A stretch of DNA of 45,658 nt, from positions 1 through 45,658 of the forward strand of contig JAEDCY010000020.1 of the NCBI GenBank assembly GCA_016293915.1, given 5' to 3'. The notes below the pieces were generated by a model, which was given only the letters and a program-made list of their open reading frames with translations, ran no database searches and was not told where the DNA came from. Source of the DNA: Treponema sp. Its GTDB lineage: Bacteria; Spirochaetota; Spirochaetia; Treponematales; Treponemataceae. This document shows positions 25,601 through 33,162 of the stretch, one piece after another. Every line of letters begins with the position of its first letter. Positions within the stretch are counted from its first letter, which is position 1. Position numbers and translations under genes: made by a program.

Positions 25601-27070
25601 TTATTTCATATAGTGGTCGAAATAAACTGAAAGAAAGTTGTTTTCCAGTTTATCACTCTTCATGATAGATGCTGTAGCACAGTTCTGATCGTAAGAAACG
25701 ATTGTGTTTACGTTTACATCATCATCATCAGATGAACCTTCTGTTGTGTACTGAAGAACAACAATATTATTGTTCAAAACTACAGGTTCAGAATATTCGT
25801 TAAGTTTAAGAGCGAAAGCTTTAGAAAGGAAGTTCTCGTTCTTGTCGGCATCGTTCATTCCGTCAGCAGAAGTATCAAGTGTATTAAGAATGCTTGCATT
25901 TCCAAAGTTGAGAGGGAATGGTTCAATGCTGTTTGTTTTTACAGAAAGCTTTGCTGCAGCTGCATCAAAGTCAGAAGCTTTTGCTTCCTTAATGAATTCG
26001 TTTGCCTTAACTGTAAAATAATCTTCGATAACTGTTGCTTCGTAAGCAGAAAGGTAAGTAGTAACAACTCTCTGAAGCTCTTCAGAATCAAAGTCAGGCT
26101 TTGTGTAAGCTGCATTGCACTTGAAAATTGAGAAGCCTGCTTTTGTGTTGATTACAGCACTTACACTGCCAACAGAAAGATCTGTGATGGAAGCAAGGTC
26201 TTCTTTGTTTTCAAGAAGATTTTCAATCTGATACTGATATGCGTTTGTAAGCTTTCCGTCAGAAGAAGAGTAGTTCTTATCTGAATACTCAGAAATTGCA
26301 TCTTCAAAAGTAATTTCATTATTAGCAATGCGTTTTGCAATTGATTCAGCATTTGATTTTTCTTCAACAGTAATTACAGACATGTCATACTTGTTGAACT
26401 TGTTAGCGTTCTGGTTAGCATACTTGATTTTTTCTTCAAGAGGGAAATCGCTCTTTGAGAAAAGTGCAACTTTGAAACCGCGCTGTTCTTTGTTCATTTT
26501 TGCAATGAAATCTGTTTCAGCTTTTGAATCCTTCAAACCATAGAGTGGTGTAAGATAAAGTCTCTCTTCAGAAGAACCAAAATTGTCTCCAGCGAAACGT
26601 TCAGCAATAATCTTGCTTTCAGCTGATTTGTGAAGATCAAGTTTAATATCATCAGAAGCCTGTTTGTAGAGCTTTGATGAATAGTTTCCATTTTCGTCTG
26701 AAAAATAAGGAAGAATTTCTCTTGTAATAGCAGACTGTGGAATAATGTAACCAGATTTCTTAACTTCTTCTGTGTAAGCATAATTCATTACAGTAGAAGT
26801 AAATGCCTGGTTGAAAATCTGATAGTAAGCAGACTGGTCAAGCTGCTGACCATACATCTGATACATCTGACCATATTGAGCTACGAAATTTGCAAAATCA
26901 GAGCCCTGTTCATATTTGATTTCTTTTCCGTTGTATTTTCCAAATGCAGGAACGTCTGCTCCCTGCTGGCGGCTGCTTCTGCCTTCAACTGCCGGAAGAA
27001 CGACAAAACAGAATGCACAGATCAAAAGAATAATTAATGATCCGAGTGTGTAAACAGTATTTTTTTTCAT
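25601..27070 (-). CDS. Membrane-anchored PpiC/SurA-type peptidyl-prolyl isomerase
   Basis: This is an envelope foldase, 489 residues. It has an N-terminal signal anchor (VYTLGSLIILLICAFCFVVLP), then a SurA-N-like helical domain including YAYTEEVKKSGYIIPQSAI. A parvulin domain follows at about 215-335 (MSVITVEEKSNAESIAKRI, FEDAISEYSDKNYSSSDG, VGSVSAVINTKAGFSIFK). The parvulin core lacks some usual residues, so activity is uncertain and it may act mainly as a chaperone. It has a good AAGGAAA site. It probably shares an operon with the DUF115 gene. Confidence 0.8.
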   Translation of the reverse strand: MKKNTVYTLGSLIILLICAFCFVVLPAVEGRSSRQQGADVPAFGKYNGKEIKYEQGSDFANFVAQYGQMYQMYGQQLDQSAYYQIFNQAFTSTVMNYAYTEEVKKSGYIIPQSAITREILPYFSDENGNYSSKLYKQASDDIKLDLHKSAESKIIAERFAGDNFGSSEERLYLTPLYGLKDSKAETDFIAKMNKEQRGFKVALFSKSDFPLEEKIKYANQNANKFNKYDMSVITVEEKSNAESIAKRIANNEITFEDAISEYSDKNYSSSDGKLTNAYQYQIENLLENKEDLASITDLSVGSVSAVINTKAGFSIFKCNAAYTKPDFDSEELQRVVTTYLSAYEATVIEDYFTVKANEFIKEAKASDFDAAAAKLSVKTNSIEPFPLNFGNASILNTLDTSADGMNDADKNENFLSKAFALKLNEYSEPVVLNNNIVVLQYTTEGSSDDDDVNVNTIVSYDQNCATASIMKSDKLENNFLSVYFDHYMK

Positions 27071-27159
27071 AATAAAGTTTCCTTTTTTTTATGATATTTG
27101 ATAAAAATAATTGAAATATTTTACCATATATTTATTGTGAAGTCTAGTTTTATATTTTA

Positions 27160-27194
27160 TGTCATCCCGATTCTGAAATAGTTTCAGCATGACA
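27160..27194. repeat. Short GTCAT-ended repeat
   Basis: TGTCAT and ATGACA ends enclose CTGAAA-TAG-TTTCAG. The ends (GTCATCCCGA at the left, TTTCAGCATGAC at the right) match the ends of the two composite elements at 28347 and 32073. This looks like a 35-bp minimal or deleted member. Confidence 0.75.
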
Positions 27195-27200
27195 TTTTCT

Positions 27201-28331
27201 TTAACGGCTTGTATTCAACTTTCCGTGTGCCTCATAACGTGCCAAAGCTTCTTTAATCAAAAGCTCAACGAGCTCTTCAAACTTTAAGCCGGCAGCATTG
27301 CACATTTTCGGGAACATGCTTATTGGGGTGAATCCCGGTAATGTATTAATTTCATTAAGATAAACCTGCTTGCTGTTGCGGTCAATAAAGAAATCTACAC
27401 GTGAAAGACCTGTTGCATCGAGTACCTTATATGCTGCACAGGCTGTTTTTCTGATTTTTTCGAGATCATTTTCGCTGAGTTCTGCAGGAATAATAAGATT
27501 TGCACCATCCGGATCATTGTACTTAGCATCAAAATCATAAAAATCATGATTTGGTTTAATTTCGCCGGGTATATAAGCGGTTACTTCTTCTACATCACTG
27601 TCTGGTGGGAAAGAAACAGAGTTACCTGTAACGCTGCATTCAATTTCACGTGCACCGTCCAGAGATTTTTCTACCAGGACTTTGTCATCCCATGCAAAGG
27701 CTTCCATAATTGCAAAGTTGAGTTCCTTGCGGTCTTTTGCCTTTGATGCACCGTTTGAACTTCCTGCACAGCATGGTTTTACGAACATAGGATAACCCAG
27801 TTCTTTTTCTGTTTCTTCAATTACAGAATCATATACAATGCTGTCAAGAACAACAGAACGTTTAATGCAAACGTAAGGAACAACAGGAAGTCCAACGCTC
27901 TGCCAGATAAGTTTTGTTTTTTCTTTATCCATTGTGATGGCAGATGCAAGCGGAGTACAGCCTACATAAGGAATATCAGCCATTTCAAAAAGTCCCTGAA
28001 TTGTTCCATCTTCTCCGTAGGTTCCGTGAAGGGCAGGGAAAACAAGGTCTATGTCTAGAGGCTTACCGCCTGCAAGAAAGGCATTTTTCTTACCTGCTGG
28101 AACAATAGTTACAGCTTTGCTTTCATCTTCTGTAATTGTGAGAACAGCTTTTGTGTCTTTACAGATTCTTTCGTATTCAGAATCAGGCTGAAGATACCAT
28201 TTTCCGGCCTTTGTAATTCCAATAAGAATTACCTTATGTTCTTTGCTGATTCCACTTGCAATTGCTGCAGCAGAAATCAGACTTACTTCATGTTCGCCAG
28301 AACGTCCACCGTATATTACTGCGATTGTCAT
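27201..28331 (-). CDS. ddl: D-alanine--D-alanine ligase
   Basis: This enzyme makes D-Ala-D-Ala for peptidoglycan precursors. It has 376 residues. Motifs: GGRSGEHEVSLISA at the N-terminus, FPALHGTYGEDGTIQG, PYVGCTPLASAITMDKEKTK, VKPCCAGSSNGASKA, and the C-terminal LSRVDFFIDRNSKQVYLNEINTLPGFTP with ATP and Mg ligands. The long form resembles VanA/B-relaxed and Ddl types, and no resistance cluster is nearby. The ribosome site GAGGAG lies next to the repeat that separates it from murE. Confidence 0.95.
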   Translation of the reverse strand: MTIAVIYGGRSGEHEVSLISAAAIASGISKEHKVILIGITKAGKWYLQPDSEYERICKDTKAVLTITEDESKAVTIVPAGKKNAFLAGGKPLDIDLVFPALHGTYGEDGTIQGLFEMADIPYVGCTPLASAITMDKEKTKLIWQSVGLPVVPYVCIKRSVVLDSIVYDSVIEETEKELGYPMFVKPCCAGSSNGASKAKDRKELNFAIMEAFAWDDKVLVEKSLDGAREIECSVTGNSVSFPPDSDVEEVTAYIPGEIKPNHDFYDFDAKYNDPDGANLIIPAELSENDLEKIRKTACAAYKVLDATGLSRVDFFIDRNSKQVYLNEINTLPGFTPISMFPKMCNAAGLKFEELVELLIKEALARYEAHGKLNTSR

Positions 28332-28346
28332 ATTATAACTCCTCGT

Positions 28347-28483
28347 GTCATCCCGAACTTGTTTCGGGATCTTTTTTATAGATGCTTACCCCTTCGCAGC
28401 ACAGCTGCTTGGAGACTCGCTTAAAATGCTCCACCGGAGCATTCTATCGGCTTTCAGCCGTCGCTCCCTAAGTTCAGCATGAC
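28347..28483. repeat. Composite GTCAT-ended element between murE and ddl
   Basis: The left module is GTCATCCCGAACTTG followed by TTTCGGGAT. The interior has three hairpins: GCAGC-ACA-GCTGC, AATGCTCC-ACC-GGAGCATT and CGGCT-TTC-AGCCG. The right end is GTTCAGCATGAC. The interior is the inverted counterpart of the one at 32073, with the same hairpin order and changed but still paired stems. The murE stop codon (28474-28476) lies in the right end. Confidence 0.8.
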
Positions 28484-30231
28484 GAAATCTCTTTTAATGC
28501 TTTTTTTGCCTCGCTGATTTCATCATAAGGCATAACGTGGTCTTTGTAGATAATACTGTTTTCGTGTGATTTACCAAGTAAAAGAACAATGTCACCTTTT
28601 GCAGCCATCTTAAAAGTCTCTCGGATAGCCTGTGGCCTGTCATGAATGATAAAAAGATTTTCTCCCATGACTTTGCCTTCTTTGAGAGCTCCTTCGGCAA
28701 TCATCTTAAGAAGTTCAACAGGATCTTCTCCACGAGGGTCTTCATCGGCCAGAACAACTACATCGCAGAATTTAGCTGCAATCTGTCCCTGAAGAGGGCG
28801 CTTTGTCAGGTCGCGTTCGCCGCCGCTGCCAAATAGTGCAAAAATGCGGCCGTTGCAGCGTTTACGAAGCGGCGGAAAAATTGTTTCAAAACTCGAAGGT
28901 GTATGTGCGTAGTCAACAATCAGCTCAAAAGGCTGTCCTTCGTCAATTACCGTCATACGGCCTTTTATTGGTGTGAGATTCGGAATGAGAGCGGCCAGTT
29001 CTTCAAAGCTTTTTCCGGTCACACTGCTGACTGCGGTTATTGCTGCCATCAGGTTGTATGCATTGAATGCCCCCGGAAGACTTGCTTTTACACTGAAATG
29101 ACTCTTACCGCGTGGCTGTACCGGATCATAATTTTCAGGATAAATACCATTTTCACCGTCTGCATCAACATCAAAGGTGAGCCCGTAAGTTGCCGAAGCA
29201 ATATTGCGGGCTGTCATATAGCGAAGGTTCTCCGGAATAGGAGGGAGCGGGGTAGCAGAGCTTCCGCTTTCAGCTGCTGCTTTTCCTGCCTTTCCTTCTG
29301 TTGTAAAGCCGTAAACATTGTGTTTAGTAGCTTCAATAAAATACTGAGCAGAAGGGTCTTCGAGATTTACAATTCCAATAGAATTAACTTTCTGCTTTTC
29401 GCCTGCAATAGTTTTGATATGATTGTGCTTGTCAAGGGCTCGGAAAAGATTTGCCTTGTCGCTTCTGTAGGTTTCAAAGTTCTTGTGGAATTCAAGATGC
29501 TCGAGGGTTACATTCATAAATACGCCGCAGTCAAAAAGAATCTCGCCGCAGCGGTTGAGTTTTGTAGAAAGGCCATGAGAAGAAGTTTCTACAACAGCAT
29601 ATTTACAGCCGTTTTCCAGCATTTCATTTAAGTGATGCTGAATGATTGGTGCTTCCGGTGTAGTCTGATGCTGAGGATTAGGAAGGGCATCTCCGCCAAA
29701 AGAATACTCAACAGTACTTATAAAACCAGCCTTTTCGCCGCAGGCACGAAGCAGCTGCCAGATAAAGCTTACAGTACTTGATTTTCCTTCAGTGCCTGTA
29801 ACACCGATTACAATAAGACGTTCACTAGGATTATCATAAAAGCGGGCAGAAAGAGGAGCCATGGCATAGCGGGCATCTGCTACATTGATGAGGGCAGGTG
29901 CAAATTTTGGAGTCTCGTCAGAAACGGCATTATCAATAGTTCGTTTAATGATAGCCTGCGCAACATCCTGCTTTTGAGATGGAGTAAGTTCCCCCTGAAA
30001 AACAACCGCATTTGCACCGGCAAGAATTGCCTGTTCAATGTAGTTGTTTCCGTCGGTATGAGTTCCCGGCAAGGCAAAAAACAAGGAGCCTGCCTTAACT
30101 TCGCGAGAGTCAAAGACCAGGCTCGAAATCTGTATATTATTAATCTCTGATAAATCAGTTATTGTACTTCCGTCAGCTGCAACTATAGTGTTCTTAAAAG
30201 CCGGCAGAATCTGTGAAAGTTGTTTTGTCAT
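28474..30231 (-). CDS. murE: UDP-MurNAc-tripeptide synthetase (MurE)
   Basis: This enzyme adds the third residue to the peptidoglycan stem peptide. About 585 residues from the ATG at 30231; upstream in-frame codons would run through the promoter. Motifs: VTGTEGKSSTVSF (P-loop), ETSSHGLSTKLNRCG, NVTLEHLEFHKNFETY, VDYAHTPSSFE and GSGGERDLTKRPLQG. The residue-selecting loop reads DEDPRGEDP rather than the DNPR seen in diaminopimelate enzymes. Treponema peptidoglycan contains ornithine, so the substrate may be L-ornithine; this is inference. The last residues (SSC) come from repeat sequence. Confidence 0.92.
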   Translation of the reverse strand: MTKQLSQILPAFKNTIVAADGSTITDLSEINNIQISSLVFDSREVKAGSLFFALPGTHTDGNNYIEQAILAGANAVVFQGELTPSQKQDVAQAIIKRTIDNAVSDETPKFAPALINVADARYAMAPLSARFYDNPSERLIVIGVTGTEGKSSTVSFIWQLLRACGEKAGFISTVEYSFGGDALPNPQHQTTPEAPIIQHHLNEMLENGCKYAVVETSSHGLSTKLNRCGEILFDCGVFMNVTLEHLEFHKNFETYRSDKANLFRALDKHNHIKTIAGEKQKVNSIGIVNLEDPSAQYFIEATKHNVYGFTTEGKAGKAAAESGSSATPLPPIPENLRYMTARNIASATYGLTFDVDADGENGIYPENYDPVQPRGKSHFSVKASLPGAFNAYNLMAAITAVSSVTGKSFEELAALIPNLTPIKGRMTVIDEGQPFELIVDYAHTPSSFETIFPPLRKRCNGRIFALFGSGGERDLTKRPLQGQIAAKFCDVVVLADEDPRGEDPVELLKMIAEGALKEGKVMGENLFIIHDRPQAIRETFKMAAKGDIVLLLGKSHENSIIYKDHVMPYDEISEAKKALKEISSC

Positions 30232-30237
30232 TCTTCT

Positions 30238-30276
30238 ATTATATATATTTGCGAGCAAATGGAAAAGTGTTATAAT
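30238..30276. promoter_or_regulatory. Divergent murE/queD promoters with central palindrome
   Basis: Two -10 boxes face away from each other. TATAAT on the minus strand (30243-30238) is 6 bases before the murE ATG, and TATAAT on the plus strand (30271-30276) is 6 bases before the queD ATG. Between them is ATTTGCGAGCAAAT (30247-30260), with 6-bp arms, overlapping the queD -35 (TTGCGA, 30249-30254). Confidence 0.7.
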
Positions 30277-30282
30277 ACACTT

Positions 30283-30687
30283 ATGTTTGAAGTAAGAGTA
30301 ACTGCGGACTTTGCAGCCGCACATTTTTTAAGAGATTACAATGGCAAGTGCGAGAATCTGCACGGTCATAACTATAAAGTATACGCTCATGTAAAAGGCC
30401 CGGAATTGAATGAGGGCGGTATGCTGATGGATTTTAGCCAGCTGAAGGGAGCGCTGCGTCTGGTCTGCAAACAGTTAGATCATACTAACTTAAACGACCT
30501 GCCGGTATTTAATCAGAACCCGAGTGCAGAGCGAATCGCCATGTATATTTATAATGGAATAATTGATTTTCTGAAAAATGAAGGACTGGATTTGTCTTAC
30601 ATAAAAGGTAAGAAAACTCCAGTCCTCTATGCAGTTGATGTTTTTGAAACGGAAACAAGCCGGGCACGATATTGCGTAGACGAATAA
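30283..30687 (+). CDS. queD: 6-carboxytetrahydropterin synthase (QueD/PTPS family)
   Basis: The product has about 134 residues from the ATG at 30283. Zinc ligands are the His of FAAAHFL and the pair in NLHGHNYKV, and the catalytic Cys is in GKCENLHGH. A DFSQLK segment, then LDHTNLNDLP, matches the family. QueD acts in queuosine (7-deazaguanine) synthesis. A pterin-pathway role is possible because no other que gene is in the window. It is divergent from murE and lacks a ribosome site. Confidence 0.88.
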   Translation: MFEVRVTADFAAAHFLRDYNGKCENLHGHNYKVYAHVKGPELNEGGMLMDFSQLKGALRLVCKQLDHTNLNDLPVFNQNPSAERIAMYIYNGIIDFLKNEGLDLSYIKGKKTPVLYAVDVFETETSRARYCVDE

Positions 30688-30700
30688 AAATGAATAATAA

Positions 30701-31567
30701 TTAGTTCGTCAGTAATTCTTTAATGATTTTTTCAACGAGCCGTGTGGTGAGCGGCTCGTTTTGTGTTTCCATTGTAATTATGAGATTGCGGCCGGCAATA
30801 ATTCCGTTTTCTGTATAGAGTCGGAGTTTGCCGGCCGCATTATTTGAATAGTCTGAATCATCCATGCGGCCAAAGTGTTCCCAGTAGAACTCGCTACGGT
30901 TTATTACATTGAGGCAGAGAAAATCAGGATGAAATGTAACGATGTCTCCTGACGGGCGGCGGAGCTTTAGCGGATATTCGTAGCGAAAGGGAATATTATG
31001 GCGAGTAAGAGACTCTGCTATGAGTACTTCAGACTTTGAACGGACTTGGATTCCTCTTGCAGTTGTGTGGATAGCTGTGTCCGGAGTGAAAGGCCGCCCC
31101 TGCCAGGTTACGCTGAGCCATTGTTTTGCATATTGTTCCGCTGTCAGGGTAACTGGGGTGACGAGGCGCTGTCGTGCCGGGCACATTTTTGCGTAGAGGT
31201 CCCCGAGCTTTGTGGCGGTTGAAGAATTTGCCGTGGGAAGGCGGCCACCACGGCAAAGCTGGCGGAGGCAGCGGGTAATTGCGTGGATTTCGTTTTCTAA
31301 TAATTTTACAACTTTCAAATCATAGTCTTTTTGTGCCAGTTTTCTTGCAAATTCATCATTTGTTCTTGGAATAAAAACTCCTTTGAAATCTTTTGGTTCA
31401 ATGTAATGATAATACTGCGGCTTATTCGACGTCTGCGCAATTCGAAGATGCCCTTCGGGAAGTTCCTTTAAGCCTTTTCTTTTCTTTTCAAGCGCTTCCT
31501 GCAAGTCAACAAGTCTTTTCTGCAGATATTCTACTGTAAAATCCGGAGATAATAATTCTTTTGGCAT
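30701..31567 (-). CDS. Hypothetical protein with PD-(D/E)XK nuclease-like C-terminus
   Basis: This is a 288-residue protein of no firm family. The N-terminal half is helical and basic (MPKELLSPDFTVEYLQKRLV, then PRTNDEFARKLAQKDYDLKV). The C-terminal half fits a PD-(D/E)XK nuclease: RSKSEVLIAESL (Glu), HPDFLCLN (Asp) and FYWEHFGRMDD (Glu, with His where Lys is usual). This reading is from pattern only. An AGGAG site precedes the ATG. Upstream on the same strand is an array of four hairpin units at a 74-bp period, placing the gene downstream of a repeat array as in repeat-RNA/nuclease loci. Confidence 0.5.
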   Translation of the reverse strand: MPKELLSPDFTVEYLQKRLVDLQEALEKKRKGLKELPEGHLRIAQTSNKPQYYHYIEPKDFKGVFIPRTNDEFARKLAQKDYDLKVVKLLENEIHAITRCLRQLCRGGRLPTANSSTATKLGDLYAKMCPARQRLVTPVTLTAEQYAKQWLSVTWQGRPFTPDTAIHTTARGIQVRSKSEVLIAESLTRHNIPFRYEYPLKLRRPSGDIVTFHPDFLCLNVINRSEFYWEHFGRMDDSDYSNNAAGKLRLYTENGIIAGRNLIITMETQNEPLTTRLVEKIIKELLTN

Positions 31568-31614
31568 TTTATAAGTCTCCTCTTGGCTTTTTTAGCCTCT
31601 TATTTAATGGAATT

Positions 31615-31872
31615 ACCTACAGAAAAGTAAATAATGTTTGTTTTGTAGGTATATTTCTTTTTTATCTGATAATTCTTTTTTTATTACTGCCTACAGAAAT
31701 ATAAATATGAATAAATCTGTGGGTAGTATTTAAGTTTTTCCTTCCAATGTTTTTCCGAAAATACCTACAGAATAGGAGAAAATATCAAAACTGTATGTGT
31801 TTTCAGAATATTTCTTGCCTCAGATTTTTCAAAATTACCTACAGAACTGCGATAAATAACAAATCTGTGGGT
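31615..31872 (-). repeat. Four hairpin units at an exact 74-bp period
   Basis: Each unit is a 36-base box with ACCTACAGA at one end and TCTGTGGGT (or a near match) at the other, separated by 18 variable bases. Boxes begin at 31615, 31689, 31763 and 31837, and 38-base T-rich spacers lie between them. The arms can pair in each unit (imperfectly in the third). Box centres and spacers are only weakly alike. It lies upstream of the PD-(D/E)XK-like gene and would be in its leader on the minus strand. It is not a standard CRISPR, since repeats are conserved only at the arms and no cas gene is present. Confidence 0.8.
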
Positions 31873-32072
31873 ATTTTTGTTCTTTTGGGGTGCAGATATT
31901 TTCTGTGTTTTGCAGCTTACAACTTACAGTAATTTCTAAAAATCTCTATATATAATATTGTCTAAACTTAATGATTTTTGACAAAAAAATAGTAATTTTT
32001 TTTCAAGAATGCGGTAAAACTTCTATGATTTGAATAAAAAAAAGGGGGTGACCAATAAGTTTATCTCCTTGT
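31873..32072. other. AT-rich intergenic stretch
   Basis: No gene seen. The stretch is very AT-rich. It contains ATTATATATA-like sequence near 31948-31960 that could serve as a minus-strand promoter for the 74-bp array, and an A8-G5 tract near 32037-32047. I see no firm promoter pair. Confidence 0.4.
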
Positions 32073-32223
32073 GTCATTCCGAACTTGTTTCGGAATCTAT
32101 AGATCTAAATGTAGTGTAGATGCTGAAACATAGGGAGCGACACTGCATAGCAGTGTAAAAACAGTCCAGTGGACTGTTTTTAGCGAGTCTCCGAGCAGCT
32201 ATGCTGCGAAGGTTCAGCATGAC
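32073..32223. repeat. Composite GTCAT-ended element downstream of hisF
   Basis: The left module is GTCATTCCGAACTTG followed by TTTCGGAATCT. The right end is GTTCAGCATGAC, whose ATGCTGAA partner lies at about 32120-32127. Between them are three hairpins: ACACTGC-ATA-GCAGTGT, TAAAAACAGTCC-AGT-GGACTGTTTTTA and GCAGC-TAT-GCTGC. The outer stem plus three hairpins gives a cloverleaf-like form. The interior is inverted relative to the 28347 copy. Confidence 0.8.
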
Positions 32224-32278
32224 AATACTTATTAGACAGCCCCTTTCTGAAGAAACAATTTCTTTTTTTGTTTACGAA

Positions 32279-33043
32279 TTACATTCTCATTGGAACGCCC
32301 ATAGCTTCCAGCTCGTCTTTTATCTGGCCTACAGTGTAAGTGCCGTTGTGAACCATGCTGGCAACAAGAGCTGCGTCGGCTTTTCCTGTTGTGAGGGCGT
32401 CAGCCAGGTGTGCTGGGGTACCGCCGCCTCCGCTTGCAATTACAGGCACCGGAACATTTTCGGAAATCAGCCTTGTGAGTTCAATGTCATAACCATTCTT
32501 AGTTCCGTCAGCATCCATTGAGTTCAAAACAATTTCGCCCGCTCCAAGCTCAACACCACGCTTAGCCCATTCAAGAGCGTCGAGGCCTGTGTCTACGCGG
32601 CCACCGTTAATTGTAGTACCGAAGCCGCTTGGCTTTGTAGAGTCACGGCGAACATCCATTCCAAGAACAATAGACTGACTGCCGAAAACTTTTGCGCCTT
32701 CAGTAATAAGGCCGGGGTTACGCACAGCCTGGCTGTTCAAAGAAACCTTCTCAGCCCCCGCAAGAATAGTTGAACGGATATCTTCGATTGTACCGATTCC
32801 TCCTCCAACGCAGAAAGGAATGAAAACTTGCTGGGCAACGCGAGAAATCAAATCGAGGATAGGGCCGCGGCCACGGGCAGATGCGATGATGTCATAAAAT
32901 ACAAGTTCGTCTACCCCCTGGCGGTAATATTCAGCGGCCATTTCAACCGGGTCGCCGATGTCTATATTATTCTGAAACTTTACACCCTTAGTGGTGCGTC
33001 CGTCCTTTACGTCCAGACAAATTATAATTCGTTTTTTAAGCAT
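32279..33043 (-). CDS. hisF: Imidazole glycerol phosphate synthase, cyclase subunit
   Basis: This is a TIM-barrel cyclase of histidine biosynthesis, 254 residues. Catalytic Asp residues are in IICLDVKDG and GMDVRRD. Phosphate-binding loops are FCVGGGIGT and VIASGGGGTP, and NSMDADGTKNGYD is also present. It works with HisH, encoded just upstream on the same strand. No other his genes are in the window, so the pair is detached from the rest of the pathway here. The ribosome site (GGAG) is the last unit of a heptamer repeat. Confidence 0.95.
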   Translation of the reverse strand: MLKKRIIICLDVKDGRTTKGVKFQNNIDIGDPVEMAAEYYRQGVDELVFYDIIASARGRGPILDLISRVAQQVFIPFCVGGGIGTIEDIRSTILAGAEKVSLNSQAVRNPGLITEGAKVFGSQSIVLGMDVRRDSTKPSGFGTTINGGRVDTGLDALEWAKRGVELGAGEIVLNSMDADGTKNGYDIELTRLISENVPVPVIASGGGGTPAHLADALTTGKADAALVASMVHNGTYTVGQIKDELEAMGVPMRM

Positions 33044-33048
33044 ATATT

Positions 33049-33083
33049 CTCCAGGTTATAGGTGTCAGGTTCTAGGTTTTAGG
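33049..33083. repeat. Five heptamer units before hisF
   Basis: Five consecutive 7-base units of the form NNNNAGG: CTCCAGG, TTATAGG, TGTCAGG, TTCTAGG, TTTTAGG. On the minus strand the unit nearest hisF, CCTGGAG, provides its ribosome site. Confidence 0.7.
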
Positions 33084-33161
33084 GTGGGGGAAGTCTCCCC
33101 CTCGCTCGCACTTCGTTGCTCTCTACCCCCTCTAACGGGGGACACCCCCGTAACGCCCCCG
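33084..33161 (-). repeat. G-rich multi-hairpin repeat (family B), copy 2
   Basis: This is the minus-strand counterpart of 16154-16236. It has the same GAGCGA prefix and GGGGGA-GAC-TTCCCCC hairpin. The other main hairpin is ACGGGGG-TGT-CCCCCGT in place of TAGGGGC-AAA-GCCCCTA, so pairing is kept with changed bases. It fills the hisH-hisF gap and ends 1 base before the hisH stop codon. Confidence 0.75.
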
Positions 33162-33162
33162 T

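Noticed and set aside
28903..29631. Long plus-strand frame of 242 residues
   Set aside because: It lies wholly inside murE on the other strand, is rich in Cys, Phe and Ser, and matches no family; it is a shadow of murE.
30232..30324. N-terminal extension of MurE
   Set aside because: These codons cross the divergent promoter and the queD start; the family start matches the ATG at 30231.
31615..31872. CRISPR array
   Set aside because: The 36/38-base geometry looks CRISPR-like, but the repeats are conserved only at their arms, the spacers are T-rich and partly alike, and no cas gene is in the window.
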